A stretch of DNA of 64,000 bases. Origin: Arenibacter algicola. GTDB lineage: Bacteria; Bacteroidota; Bacteroidia; Flavobacteriales; Flavobacteriaceae. Location of the stretch: NCBI RefSeq assembly GCF_000733925.1, contig NZ_JPOO01000001.1:1612001-1676000 (forward strand), read 5' to 3'. The position numbers were made by a program, and so were the translations under genes. Shown here in pieces: positions 18,585-27,382 of this stretch. The notes below the pieces were generated by a model, which did not search any database, was not told the origin of the DNA, and was given only the letters and a program-made list of their open reading frames with translations. Numbering within the stretch: position 1 is the first letter of the stretch; each line of letters starts with the position of its first letter.

Positions 18585-19919
18585 ATGTTAAACAAACCTA
18601 AGTTAAGTTTCTGGCAAATTTGGAATATGAATTTCGGATTTCTGGGAATTCAGTTCGGATTCGGCCTTCAGCAGGCCAATATGAGTCCTATATACAGATA
18701 TTTAGGGGCAGATGAGGCCCAAATACCTTGGCTGTGGCTGGCGGGACCCTTAACCGGTTTGTTGGTGCAGCCTATTATTGGAGCCATGAGCGATAAAACT
18801 TGGACCAAATTGGGGCGTCGGCGACCCTATTTCTTGGTAGGGGCCATTTTTGCGAGTATCGCCCTAATATTTATGCCCTATTCCTCTACACTTTGGATGG
18901 CTGCCGGATTGTTGTGGATTCTGGATGCCTCCATGAATATTGCCATGGAACCCTTTAGGGCTTTTATTGCGGATAAATTACCACATGAACAACGCACCCT
19001 AGGGTTTTCGGTACAGAGTTTCTTTGTTGGTCTGGGCCAGTTTTCGGCCAATATTATGCCTTGGCTACTTGGTTTATTGGGAATTATAACCCTTGGGGCA
19101 TATGGCGAAATCGTAGAGCTGGAGAATGCCAACGGGATTCCGAATTTTATAAAATACTCCTTCGTCTTGGGAGCAATGGTCATGTTAGGCTCTGTGTTGT
19201 GGACCATTTTTACCACTGATGAATATCCACCAGAGGATATCGAAAAACTAAAGCGGGAAAAAGGAAGTGTGGCGAAAGTTTTTGTTGAAATAAAGGAGGC
19301 ATTTCAGGATATGCCCAAAATAATGAAGCAGCTTTGGTGGGTCATGTTCTTTGTGTGGTACGGTTTGCCGCTAATGTGGCAATATCTTTCCTTGGCCATT
19401 TCACGCCACGTATTTGGTGCCGCATCACCGGAGCACCCGGATTTTGAAAAGGGGGCATTTTACGGGGGTATAAGTCTGGCTATCTTTAGTGTGGCCTGCT
19501 TTACAATTTCCTTTGCCATTCCTTGGATAGGAAAAAAATTGGGACATAGGTTAACGCATGCCGTTTTCCTGATGATAGGAGCCATAGGTTTTTTAACCAT
19601 GCAAATTGCCACCACAACCAGCATGTTTTACATATGTATGTTTATGGTAGGTGTGGCCTGGGCGTCTATAATGGCGGTTCCCTATGTAATACTTTCGTAT
19701 TCGGTACCCAAGGAGCGTATGGGGGTATATATGGGGATATTCAACATGTTTATAGTGGTTCCGCAATTTATAAGTATGGCTACAGTGCCGTTTTTTTATG
19801 ATGCTTTGTTTCTGGGAGATCCAAGGAACGCCTTGGCTTTTGTTGGGGTATGTTTTATACTGGGGGCTATTTCCTGCTTCTTTATATCCAAGGATTATGC
19901 CAAGGTACAGGTTAACTAA
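18585..19919 (+). CDS. MFS sugar transporter, SLC45/GPH (sucrose-type)
   Basis: A 444-residue, 12-helix permease. The loop motif DKTWTKLGRRRPYFLVGAI (residues about 66-86) is the SLC45/sucrose-proton-symporter signature, and QANMSPIYRYLGADEAQIPWLWLAGPLTGLLVQP is typical of Bacteroidota maltose/sucrose porters. It probably imports an intact disaccharide with protons across the inner membrane. It is the first gene of the operon with PfkB kinase and GH13_18 phosphorylase, which favours sucrose. Regulation by the divergent LacI protein is likely. Confidence 0.88.
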   Translation: MLNKPKLSFWQIWNMNFGFLGIQFGFGLQQANMSPIYRYLGADEAQIPWLWLAGPLTGLLVQPIIGAMSDKTWTKLGRRRPYFLVGAIFASIALIFMPYSSTLWMAAGLLWILDASMNIAMEPFRAFIADKLPHEQRTLGFSVQSFFVGLGQFSANIMPWLLGLLGIITLGAYGEIVELENANGIPNFIKYSFVLGAMVMLGSVLWTIFTTDEYPPEDIEKLKREKGSVAKVFVEIKEAFQDMPKIMKQLWWVMFFVWYGLPLMWQYLSLAISRHVFGAASPEHPDFEKGAFYGGISLAIFSVACFTISFAIPWIGKKLGHRLTHAVFLMIGAIGFLTMQIATTTSMFYICMFMVGVAWASIMAVPYVILSYSVPKERMGVYMGIFNMFIVVPQFISMATVPFFYDALFLGDPRNALAFVGVCFILGAISCFFISKDYAKVQVN

Positions 19920-20008
19920 TTATTGGGTAAGTCCTTGAACCGTGGCTGATTTAAGGTAAGGGCATTTAAGATCTAGTTGATTACAAGAAAAATAAATTGA
20001 AAGATAAT

Positions 20009-20935
20009 ATGAGAAACATAGATATTCTATGTATTGGGGAAGTACTTGTAGATTTTATTGGGCATCAGACAGGGGTGAATATCAACGAAACTAGGGATTA
20101 TCATAGATATTTGGGAGGTTCTCCAACCAATGTAGCCATGAATTCTGCCAGATTGGGACTAAAATCGGTATTGGTGGCTGCCGTAGGGAATGATGCCTTT
20201 GGGGAATATGTTTTTAAGCGGCTTGAAGAAGTAGGGGTCGATACAAAATATATCAAGACCGTAGAGGGCAAACCTACCAGTGTTATTTTTGTTTCGAGGA
20301 CAGAAAGTACCCCAGATTTTATTCCCTTTCGCGAAGCCGATTATCGCATCACCCAAAACCAGGTCAATAAGCATATCCTTAAAGACACCACCATATTTCA
20401 TACTACCTGTTTTGCATTAAGTAAAGACCCTGCCCAAACCACTATATTAAGAAAGGCGGAGGAAGCTTACAATTTGGGCTGTACATTGAGCATAGATGTA
20501 AATTATTCCAAAAAATTATGGGATAGTCAGGCCCAAGCACTAAAGGTGATTAAGGCCTACTGCAAGTTCGATCCTCTGGTAAAGATCAGCGAAGACGATA
20601 TGCTAAGGCTTTTTGAGGAGGAATTGTCGCACGATGAAATATTTAATTTCTTTCATAGCGAAGGTGTGGGAACGGTATGCTTAACCTTGGGCAGCCGTGG
20701 GGTTAAATTATCGCAGAAAGGAAAAGGCATAATACAATTGCCAGCCATAAAGGTTGATAATGTAATGGATGCCACTGGCGCGGGAGACGCATTTTGGTCA
20801 GGTTTTTTGTTTGCCTATATCAAAGAAAAACCAATGGAAAAATGTTTGGAAGTGGCCTTGCAACTCGCAGCCCTAAAACTGCAGAACGTAGGCAGATTAC
20901 CCGATAACATCAATATATTATCCGAACTTCTGTAA
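20009..20935 (+). CDS. PfkB-family carbohydrate kinase (probable fructokinase)
   Basis: About 308 residues from the ATG at 20009 (MRNIDILCIGEVLVDFIG); a TTG at 19997 in frame is less likely. The glycine-rich N-terminal motif (YLGGSPTNVAMNSARLG) and the catalytic signature DATGAGDAFWSGF near the C-terminus, with the base Asp of GAGD, identify the ribokinase family. Next to a sucrose-phosphorylase homologue it would phosphorylate the fructose released. Other ketose or keto-sugar substrates cannot be excluded. Confidence 0.87.
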   Translation: MRNIDILCIGEVLVDFIGHQTGVNINETRDYHRYLGGSPTNVAMNSARLGLKSVLVAAVGNDAFGEYVFKRLEEVGVDTKYIKTVEGKPTSVIFVSRTESTPDFIPFREADYRITQNQVNKHILKDTTIFHTTCFALSKDPAQTTILRKAEEAYNLGCTLSIDVNYSKKLWDSQAQALKVIKAYCKFDPLVKISEDDMLRLFEEELSHDEIFNFFHSEGVGTVCLTLGSRGVKLSQKGKGIIQLPAIKVDNVMDATGAGDAFWSGFLFAYIKEKPMEKCLEVALQLAALKLQNVGRLPDNINILSELL

Positions 20936-20975
20936 TTCAAGAATACAAAAGGTAATTTAAACTTCCCAAAAATAA

Positions 20976-22724
20976 ATGTCAAAAGAGATCAACGAAAATA
21001 CATCAAACATTGGCAATGGGGTAATGCTGAATGCCTATCCCGATAGCATTGGCAACAATCTGCACGACCTGGTCAACATGTTGGAAAAACCGGAGTTTAA
21101 GGAGGTGTTTGACTTGCTTTACGTCCTGCCCACTTTTTTTAATAGTGATTTGGACAGGGGGTTTTCTATTGTAGATTACAATCTTAATAAGGATTTGGTT
21201 TCGGAAAAGGATCTAAAGGCATTGGAAAGCTTAAATATAGGGTTGAAGTTTGATATAGTTTTAAACCATTTATCGGTGGCATCTCCACAGTTTCAAGACT
21301 TGTTAAAGTACGGTGACGATTCTATATATAAAGATTTCTTTATCAATTGGAACGAGTTTTGGGAAGGCAATGGTAAAATGGGGGATGATGGCGTAATCAT
21401 TCCCAAGGAAGAGTTTTTGTCCAAACTTTTTATGAGGAAATCCGGGCTGCCAGTTTTAAAAGTGGTTTTCCCGGACGGTACGGAAAGGCCCTATTGGAAT
21501 ACCTTCTATCAACATATTGGATATCATAAAATTGCCCCTAGCGCACTAAACAATTTAAAGGGGGTATCCCATGGGCAGGCTACCGCCGTGTGTGATTTGG
21601 TAAATGAAGCTATTGACGCAGATCTGGATCTTGACACCTTGAATTTTGGGGACTATAACCAATACAAAAGTGAGATATTGCAGATCGTAAAACGAAAGCC
21701 TTCCTATTTGGGACAAATGGATGTTAATGCAAAATCTCCCAAGGTGTGGGATTTTTACGAGGAAACCTTGGCAAAGCTAAAGGGCTTTGGCTGTAAAATT
21801 TTAAGGTTGGATGCCTTCGCATACCTCCATAAGGAAGTTGGTAAGACCAACTTTTTTAATACCCCGGGAACCTGGGAATATTTGGAACGCATTAGGCGGA
21901 TAGCTCAAGAGAACGACTTAACATTACTGCCAGAGATTCACGCGGAATACGGACTACATTTACATGCTGAGGTGGCCGCGGAAGGCTATTATATCTACGA
22001 TTTTTTCTTGCCTGGTCTCACCATTCACACCATAGAAAATGGGACCAACAAGGCATTGTTGGTATGGATCAACGAAATACTGGACAAGGGCTACAAAACA
22101 GTAAACATGTTGGGCTGCCATGACGGAATACCTGTATTGGATCTAAAGGGCAAGGAGGTTAATGGTATTTATAACAAAGGTTTGTTGAAGGACGCCGAGA
22201 TAGAGGCAATCATGAATAAAATCATGGAGAGAGGGGGAAGGGTCAAAAACCTGTATGGAGCATCGGGTAAAAAGATTTCCTATTATCAGGTTAACGCCAC
22301 CTTCTTCAGTGCCTTGGGTGAGGATGAACAAAAACTGTTATTGGCAAGAGCTATACAGCTATTTATGCCAGGGATTCCACAAGTGTGGTATTTGGATATT
22401 TTTGCAGGAAAAAACGATTATGAAGCTGCGGATAAGGGCGGCAGTGGGGGCCATAAGGAAATTAACAGAACAGGCTTGTCGTTGCAGGACGTTGAAATTG
22501 GCCTAAAAAAAGATGTTGTAATCGGTCAGTTGGCCATGATGAAGTTGAGAAATACGTCAAGGGCTTTTAAGGGTAGCGTGACAATTAATGATAGCCCGGA
22601 AAGTGGGTTGGACATAGTATGGAAAAATGGGAAGGAGTACGCACAATTGATAGCCAATCTAAAAACCCTTACTTTTACAATAAACTATACGCTGGATGGT
22701 ATTGCCAAAAACATGGTATTTTAA
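20976..22724 (+). CDS. GH13 subfamily 18 phosphorylase (sucrose phosphorylase-like)
   Basis: A 582-residue cytoplasmic GH13_18 enzyme. The N-terminus MLNAYPDSIGNNLHDL aligns with the YPDS-G opening of sucrose phosphorylases. Catalytic residues are visible: nucleophile Asp279 (ILRLDAFAY), acid/base Glu320 (LLPEIHAEYG) and transition-state Asp383 (GCHDGIPVLD). Phosphorolysis yields alpha-glucose 1-phosphate and a second product. The partner kinase and transporter suggest sucrose, giving glucose 1-phosphate and fructose. The protein is about 80-90 residues longer than typical sucrose phosphorylases, with extra sequence around 110-250, so glucosylglycerate or another acceptor is possible. Confidence 0.8.
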   Translation: MSKEINENTSNIGNGVMLNAYPDSIGNNLHDLVNMLEKPEFKEVFDLLYVLPTFFNSDLDRGFSIVDYNLNKDLVSEKDLKALESLNIGLKFDIVLNHLSVASPQFQDLLKYGDDSIYKDFFINWNEFWEGNGKMGDDGVIIPKEEFLSKLFMRKSGLPVLKVVFPDGTERPYWNTFYQHIGYHKIAPSALNNLKGVSHGQATAVCDLVNEAIDADLDLDTLNFGDYNQYKSEILQIVKRKPSYLGQMDVNAKSPKVWDFYEETLAKLKGFGCKILRLDAFAYLHKEVGKTNFFNTPGTWEYLERIRRIAQENDLTLLPEIHAEYGLHLHAEVAAEGYYIYDFFLPGLTIHTIENGTNKALLVWINEILDKGYKTVNMLGCHDGIPVLDLKGKEVNGIYNKGLLKDAEIEAIMNKIMERGGRVKNLYGASGKKISYYQVNATFFSALGEDEQKLLLARAIQLFMPGIPQVWYLDIFAGKNDYEAADKGGSGGHKEINRTGLSLQDVEIGLKKDVVIGQLAMMKLRNTSRAFKGSVTINDSPESGLDIVWKNGKEYAQLIANLKTLTFTINYTLDGIAKNMVF

Positions 22725-22752
22725 ATCTGGCAATTATTAAAATTATAAAGCC

Positions 22753-23955
22753 CTGAAAAAACCTGAAATCCCCCAAAACGAAGAGGAAAGAATAAAGGAT
22801 TTGCGATCCTATTCCATCCTGGATACACTTCCGGAGTCCGATTATGACAATATAACCAAGATTGCTGCGGAAATATGTGGAACCCCAATTTCCCTTATTA
22901 GCCTAATTGATGATAAGCGCCAATGGTTTAAATCCCATCACGGTTTGGATGCCACCGAAACCCCTAAGGAATATGCCTTTTGTGGGCATGCAATCAATAC
23001 CCCGAATGATGTATTTATAGTACAGGACGCCAGAAAGGACGAGCGTTTTCATGATAACCCATTGGTTACAGATGACCCACATGTTATTTTCTATGCTGGC
23101 GTACCATTGGTTAGTGAGGCCGGACTTCCGTTGGGCACTTTGTGCGTCATAGATCATAAGCCCAATTTGTTAAGTCAGAGTCAAATAAGTTCTTTGTCCG
23201 CCCTTTCCAACCAGGTGATCAATTTACTGGAACTCCGAAAAAGTAAGCAGCAATTGGAGAGGACCATAATGGAGCTGGAGGAAAAAAATGAGGGCTTGGA
23301 ACGCTTTGCCGTTGTTGCGGCCCATGACCTTAAAACGCCTTTGATAAATATTTCAAGTTTGGCGCAGCTTTTTCAGAATCAATATAAGGATATCTTGGAT
23401 AGTGAAGGTTTGGAAATGTTGGAAATGATTATTGGTTCTTCCGGGAATCTTATAGGGCTCATTGATGGTCTGCTACAATATAGTAAGTCCGAAAGTTTAC
23501 TGCGGGAGGGGAAATCAGATATAGAACTACAGATGTTGAGAACCGATTTAGAGGGACTTTTCAATTATGATCACCAATTAAAATTGGTTTTAAAATCGGA
23601 TTTGACCCAGATAAAAGCACATAAAACGGCGTTACATCAAATTCTCATTAATTTGATTACCAATGCCATTAAATACCATGATAAGGAGACCGTAGAAATT
23701 GAATTGGGAGTATCGGAATCGGATACCCATTTTCTCTTCTATGTCAAGGACAACGGACCGGGTATTGAAACAATTCATCAGGAAAGGATATTTAAAATTT
23801 TCGAGAAATTGGCCGCAACAGATAAATTCGGGGTTCGTGGAAATGGAATAGGTCTTGCAACGGTGAAGAAAATAGTGGAAAAATTAGGGGGAGCAATAAG
23901 GGTGGAATCAGATTTGGGAAAGGGAGCGAAGTTTATTTTTAGTTTGGAAAGGTAA
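22753..23955 (+). CDS. GAF-domain sensor histidine kinase
   Basis: A soluble histidine kinase: GAF domain (about 20-155), HisKA with phospho-acceptor His in VAAHDLKTPL, HATPase with N box (NLITNAIKYHDKE), G1 (DNGPGIE) and G2 (GNGIGLA). The conserved family N-terminus (KKPEIPQNEEERIKDLRSY) is encoded only if translation begins at a CTG at 22753; the nearest accepted start, TTG at 22801, would cut 16 residues. No response regulator is adjacent, so its partner is elsewhere. It begins 28 nt after the phosphorylase gene and may be co-transcribed. Confidence 0.82.
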   Translation: MKKPEIPQNEEERIKDLRSYSILDTLPESDYDNITKIAAEICGTPISLISLIDDKRQWFKSHHGLDATETPKEYAFCGHAINTPNDVFIVQDARKDERFHDNPLVTDDPHVIFYAGVPLVSEAGLPLGTLCVIDHKPNLLSQSQISSLSALSNQVINLLELRKSKQQLERTIMELEEKNEGLERFAVVAAHDLKTPLINISSLAQLFQNQYKDILDSEGLEMLEMIIGSSGNLIGLIDGLLQYSKSESLLREGKSDIELQMLRTDLEGLFNYDHQLKLVLKSDLTQIKAHKTALHQILINLITNAIKYHDKETVEIELGVSESDTHFLFYVKDNGPGIETIHQERIFKIFEKLAATDKFGVRGNGIGLATVKKIVEKLGGAIRVESDLGKGAKFIFSLER

Positions 23956-24090
23956 TTTTGTTGGGTTTGTATATTGGAAATTCGGCATTATTGGAAGCTC
24001 CAATATTTTTTGCAATTTAAGTTGCGCAGTAATTAATGATAATTGTATATTTGCAGCCGCTAAAGACAGAACTTGTCATAATTAGTGAAT

Positions 24091-24167
<77 letters not shown>

Positions 24168-24170
24168 CCC

Positions 24171-24206
24171 GAAACCCTCAGTAAAAACTGGGGGTTTCGT
24201 TGTTTT
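24171..24206 (+). terminator. Rho-independent terminator after tRNA-Arg
   Basis: Hairpin GAAACCCTCAGT-AAAA-ACTGGGGGTTTC followed by a T-rich tract. It begins 4 nt after the CCA end. A degraded counterpart is present at about 62755-62790. Confidence 0.8.
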
Positions 24207-24389
24207 AGAACTTTATGTAAAACAGTTAATCTTCCAAAATGTGCATACTTTGTGCATAGTTTTTTAATTTAACATTATTTTATTGTTTTTTGATGTCAAT
24301 TGCACTGTTGTGAATGCAAATTGTTAAATATCAAGTTGTCCAATTGTTGTGTTCCTGGTTAGCTCAGGGATCAAGAACAATTGTTGTGT

Positions 24390-25376
24390 TTATGCAAATA
24401 TTGTGGTTAATCTATAAAGGAAGAATTCTACGTTTTTGACTCCTCTGAATTGCGCTCTAAAAGCTTTTATTTTTGCATTGAATGATTCCGCCGATGCATT
24501 TGTACTCCTGTTTATAAAATAGTTCAGGATCGACCTATAATTGAGCGATATCGTATTAGCAATAGTATTGAAGGCCCTAAAGCCTGTGTTCTCTACGTCT
24601 TTGTACCAATGTGCCAGCTTTGTATATGCTGTTTGTATAGAAGTTGCCGTATTGAATATGTTCCTGAGCCCCTGTACCAGGTCGAAGGCCACCTTTATAT
24701 CCGGATATTGGGCGAACAATATTTTGCTCCTTTCGGATTGGTTTTGCGTCCAATTGTTGGGCGATTTATAAAGGAGATACCTACTTCTGGCCAAGAGCTG
24801 TTTTCTAGTGTCCCCATTGCTAAATTCTTTTGGGACGAATGTCCCGTTCTTTGCCCTTGCTTGCTTTATCTGTTGGTTCTCCCGGTCTATGGCGTCCCAC
24901 CTATGTTTGATGCGGATGTCCTGAAGGGCCTCCAGTGCCAGCTTCTGTACATGGAACCTGTCCGTTACCTGTATTGCTTTAGGGAAGCATTGTTTGGCGA
25001 TGGTCTTCATGGAGTTGGCCATATCCAGGGTAATTTCCTTGACCTTGGCCCTTTTTTTGGCCGATATCTTTAGCAGCTGCTCTATGATCGGCTCCACCTT
25101 GGTGCCGGAGAATATGGCCACTATGGACCCTTTCCTGCCCTTGGCTTTTTTGTTGGTAATTATGGTGTAGAGCTCCCCCTTGGAGAGTGCCGTTTCGTCA
25201 ATGGACAGATAAGGTCCCATATTCTCTGGGAATATGAGCCACTGTTTGGCATGTGGTCTCTCCTCCCATTGTTTGAACTCGCTTAAATAATCCCGAAACT
25301 GTCGCTGTAGTTTTTTGCCGTTGACCCCATAAAATCCGCCAATGGTATGGCAGTCATTAGCTTTGGTACTGACCAA
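24390..25376 (-). CDS. ISL3-family transposase, catalytic part (ORF2)
   Basis: A 328-residue DDE transposase of the ISL3 (DDE_Tnp_ISL3) type: LSIDETALSKGELYTIITNKKAKGRKG with the first Asp, ITLDMANSMKTIAKQCFPKAIQVTDRFHVQKLALEALQDIR with the second Asp and the family's DRFHV, and the C-terminal NASAESFNAKIKAFRAQFRGVKN with the Glu. It starts at TTG and overlaps ORF1 by 20 nt in the +1 frame, so full-length transposase would need frameshifting. Such split ISAon1-like transposases are common in Bacteroidota. Confidence 0.82.
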   Translation of the reverse strand: MVSTKANDCHTIGGFYGVNGKKLQRQFRDYLSEFKQWEERPHAKQWLIFPENMGPYLSIDETALSKGELYTIITNKKAKGRKGSIVAIFSGTKVEPIIEQLLKISAKKRAKVKEITLDMANSMKTIAKQCFPKAIQVTDRFHVQKLALEALQDIRIKHRWDAIDRENQQIKQARAKNGTFVPKEFSNGDTRKQLLARSRYLLYKSPNNWTQNQSERSKILFAQYPDIKVAFDLVQGLRNIFNTATSIQTAYTKLAHWYKDVENTGFRAFNTIANTISLNYRSILNYFINRSTNASAESFNAKIKAFRAQFRGVKNVEFFLYRLTTIFA

Positions 25377-25716
25377 GTACTTTTAAAAAAGCAGCGAACT
25401 CAACGGTCATACGAGTCCCCTGTGCCACTAGATCCCAATCTCTTTGCACGGCTTGGCCAGTGGCCTTGTCCAGCCAACGGCGGCGCTTAATGTGGAGATA
25501 AACTGACTTTCCCCTTAACGGAAAATCCTGGACGACGATCTCTTTGTGAAAACCATGGGCTATTAAAGTGCGATGTTTTTCCTCTTTCGGGGTATCTTTT
25601 TTTTCTTCAAAATATAAATGAAGCGCACCCTCTTGCATATTATGGGAGACTAGGTCAAAATGGGTCGTTAATACTTCTGGCAGTATAAACTTTAATAGGT
25701 CCAATGATAATTCCAA
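25357..25716 (-). CDS. ISL3/ISAon1-type transposase, N-terminal part (ORF1)
   Basis: A 119-residue protein matching the ISAon1-type transposase N-terminal region: MELSLDLLKFILPEVLTTHFDLV, then a basic DNA-binding segment (DFPLRGKSVYLHIKRRRWLDKATGQ). The end of the ORF has a TTTTTTAAAA run (around 25381-25390) where slippage could join it to ORF2. It may be a natural two-ORF arrangement or a frameshifted copy. Confidence 0.75.
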   Translation of the reverse strand: MELSLDLLKFILPEVLTTHFDLVSHNMQEGALHLYFEEKKDTPKEEKHRTLIAHGFHKEIVVQDFPLRGKSVYLHIKRRRWLDKATGQAVQRDWDLVAQGTRMTVEFAAFLKVLGQYQS

Positions 25717-25873
25717 TGCGATCGTTTTTCTGCAAAGATCTTATTCTATTTTCAATTCACACACAACTTTTAGGATTGATCCTAGCTCAGGCTCCTTAAA
25801 TGGACTAATTTCCGGTTGAAATTTTCTTAGATGCCTATTATGGGATCAAGTACGATTTCTGGGTATTTGATAT

Positions 25874-25969
25874 TTATGCAAACAACTGAGTCAATCTAAA
25901 CAGGAAGAATTCTGTGTTTCTAACGCCTCTGAACTTTGCCCTGAATGCCTTTATTTTGGCATTGAACGA
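25874..25969 (-). pseudogene. Remnant of a second ISL3-type transposase (C-terminus)
   Basis: Reading on the minus strand gives SFNAKIKAFRAKFRGVRNTE and on to LTQLFA-stop, nearly the same as the last 32 residues of the complete copy 1.5 kb away (SFNAKIKAFRAQFRGVKNVE to LTTIFA). Sequence upstream of it is not transposase. It is a leftover of an older insertion or of a deletion between IS copies. Confidence 0.8.
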
Positions 25970-26675
25970 TTATGTCCCGAAAGGACCGGAGCATTTAATA
26001 TGTCTTACAGGTGATAACAAAACTTTTTTCTTAGGTATTTAAGTCAATATTTGAGTACTTTGTGTCTTTTATAGTATTAATTGCCACCTCCTGATTGATG
26101 TATTCGTAGCTTGTTTTCTGAGCAATCATGCCGTTGGACAATATTCGGTCCAAGTCCAGTCTCAGGAATGCTTAATGTATTGCTGGACATGAAAAATATA
26201 CTGAACGATAGTTTTTGATCTTCCGAAGGAATCCTTATCCGATATAGAAATATTAAAAACCTGTATTTATCCGCTTAAGAAGAAATTGATGCCACTCTGT
26301 AAGGCCGGTGAAGGACCATGGATATTAACAGTATGGCACAAAACATTATAATTATATGGGTTTAATTCCCCACCCCTTGCCTCGATTTCAGGTAAAGTTT
26401 TCATTTAAAACAAAAATTTTATTACGCTAAATACCTTACTGGCTTGACAGAAGATTATTGGCTTTTATCTGAGCTAATAACTACATAAAACTTCTAAATG
26501 TTGTAGTGTAGATGCACAAAAAAATAAGCTCATGTTTAAATTCCAAATAGTTTTAGCCTATTTTAAGATTTTAGTAGTAAAAGTAGGGGTATATAAAAAG
26601 TTAAAGAGAAATGGCAGCCTTTTACCTAGCTTAAAAAGTTGTCGTTCAAAACATCTTATATTGATTAGTAATCTC
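25970..26675. other. Gene-free segment before the FecI-type sigma gene
   Basis: About 700 nt without a credible ORF. AT-rich and probably decayed element sequence. A short stretch near 26470 (CTGAGCTAATAACTA) resembles CTGAGCTAATCACTA near 63035 beyond the right attachment repeat. No RNA gene was recognised. Confidence 0.35.
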
Positions 26676-27272
26676 CTACACCATTTTTTTAGTTTCGCTC
26701 CCAAACACGATTAACATAATCACCTCATATTTCCGACCTAATTTTTCCCTGAGAATTCCAAATGCCTTGGTGATTTGACCTTCCACCGTCTTTTTGGATA
26801 CGTTCAGGTATTCAGATATTTCCATATTGGTCAGGCCTTCCTTTTTGCTCAAAAGAAAAATCTGTTTGCATTTAGGAGGCAATTCATGGATGGCATCGAA
26901 AAGTATGCCCAATATTTTTTGCTCTTGCATTTCATCCTTTTCTTCAACCGCCAACTCCAAGGCTTCTATATACTTTCTTTCGAGTGCCATTACGGCCTTG
27001 CCTTTTCTATACTGGTCAATGAATTTATTGTGAACGGATTTATAAAGGTAATTTTCCAAGGAAAAATCATGTTTAAGTTTATGCCTTTTTTCCCAGACCT
27101 GTACAAAGACATTTTGCACAATATCCTCTGCCATAAGATCGTCCCTAATCAGACTGTTGGCATAAACACATAGTCGATTGTGATAATATTCCACCAAATA
27201 TACATAGGCATTTTCATTGCCTTTTTTCAAGTCTTCAATTAGAGTTGTTTGGTTTTCAAAATCCCACTTCAT
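26676..27272 (-). CDS. FecI-type ECF sigma factor of a polysaccharide locus
   Basis: A 198-residue sigma factor with region 2 (about 25-95, YYHNRLCVYANSLIRDDLMAEDIVQNVFVQVWEKR) and region 4 (about 125-185, LPPKCKQIFLLSKKEGLTNMEISEYLNVSKKTVEGQITKAFGILREKL). This is the Bacteroidota FecI class that answers to FecR anti-sigma proteins and STN-domain SusC transducers. Its FecR lies divergently 110 nt away and the STN-containing SusC follows FecR. It is expected to switch on the SusCD-sulfatase operon. Confidence 0.9.
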   Translation of the reverse strand: MKWDFENQTTLIEDLKKGNENAYVYLVEYYHNRLCVYANSLIRDDLMAEDIVQNVFVQVWEKRHKLKHDFSLENYLYKSVHNKFIDQYRKGKAVMALERKYIEALELAVEEKDEMQEQKILGILFDAIHELPPKCKQIFLLSKKEGLTNMEISEYLNVSKKTVEGQITKAFGILREKLGRKYEVIMLIVFGSETKKMV

Positions 27273-27382
27273 TTTACGATTTGGTTTTTATTGGTTTAAA
27301 ATTATGGTAAATGTCAAAAAAAAATGTGAAAAAAGTAAGGGTTTCTTAATACAGCTTCGTATAAATGTGAATTGCATAACGA

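Larger units (their letters stand above)
24351..25797 (-). mobile_element. ISL3/ISAon1-type insertion sequence
   Basis: Contains two overlapping transposase ORFs. Imperfect terminal inverted repeats share AGCT..AGG.ATCAA: around 24358-24376 on the left and, in reverse complement, around 25771-25790 on the right. Ends are approximate and no target duplication was resolved. It lies just inside the island's left end. Confidence 0.65.

Noticed and set aside
18454..18603. 49-codon ORF before the MFS transporter
   Set aside because: Overlaps the transporter start in another frame; the region contains a leader hairpin and the ORF has no family resemblance.
24609..25073. 154-residue plus-strand ORF
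   Set aside because: Lies wholly antisense to the ISL3-type transposase; composition rich in Cys/Leu/Tyr as expected of a shadow frame.
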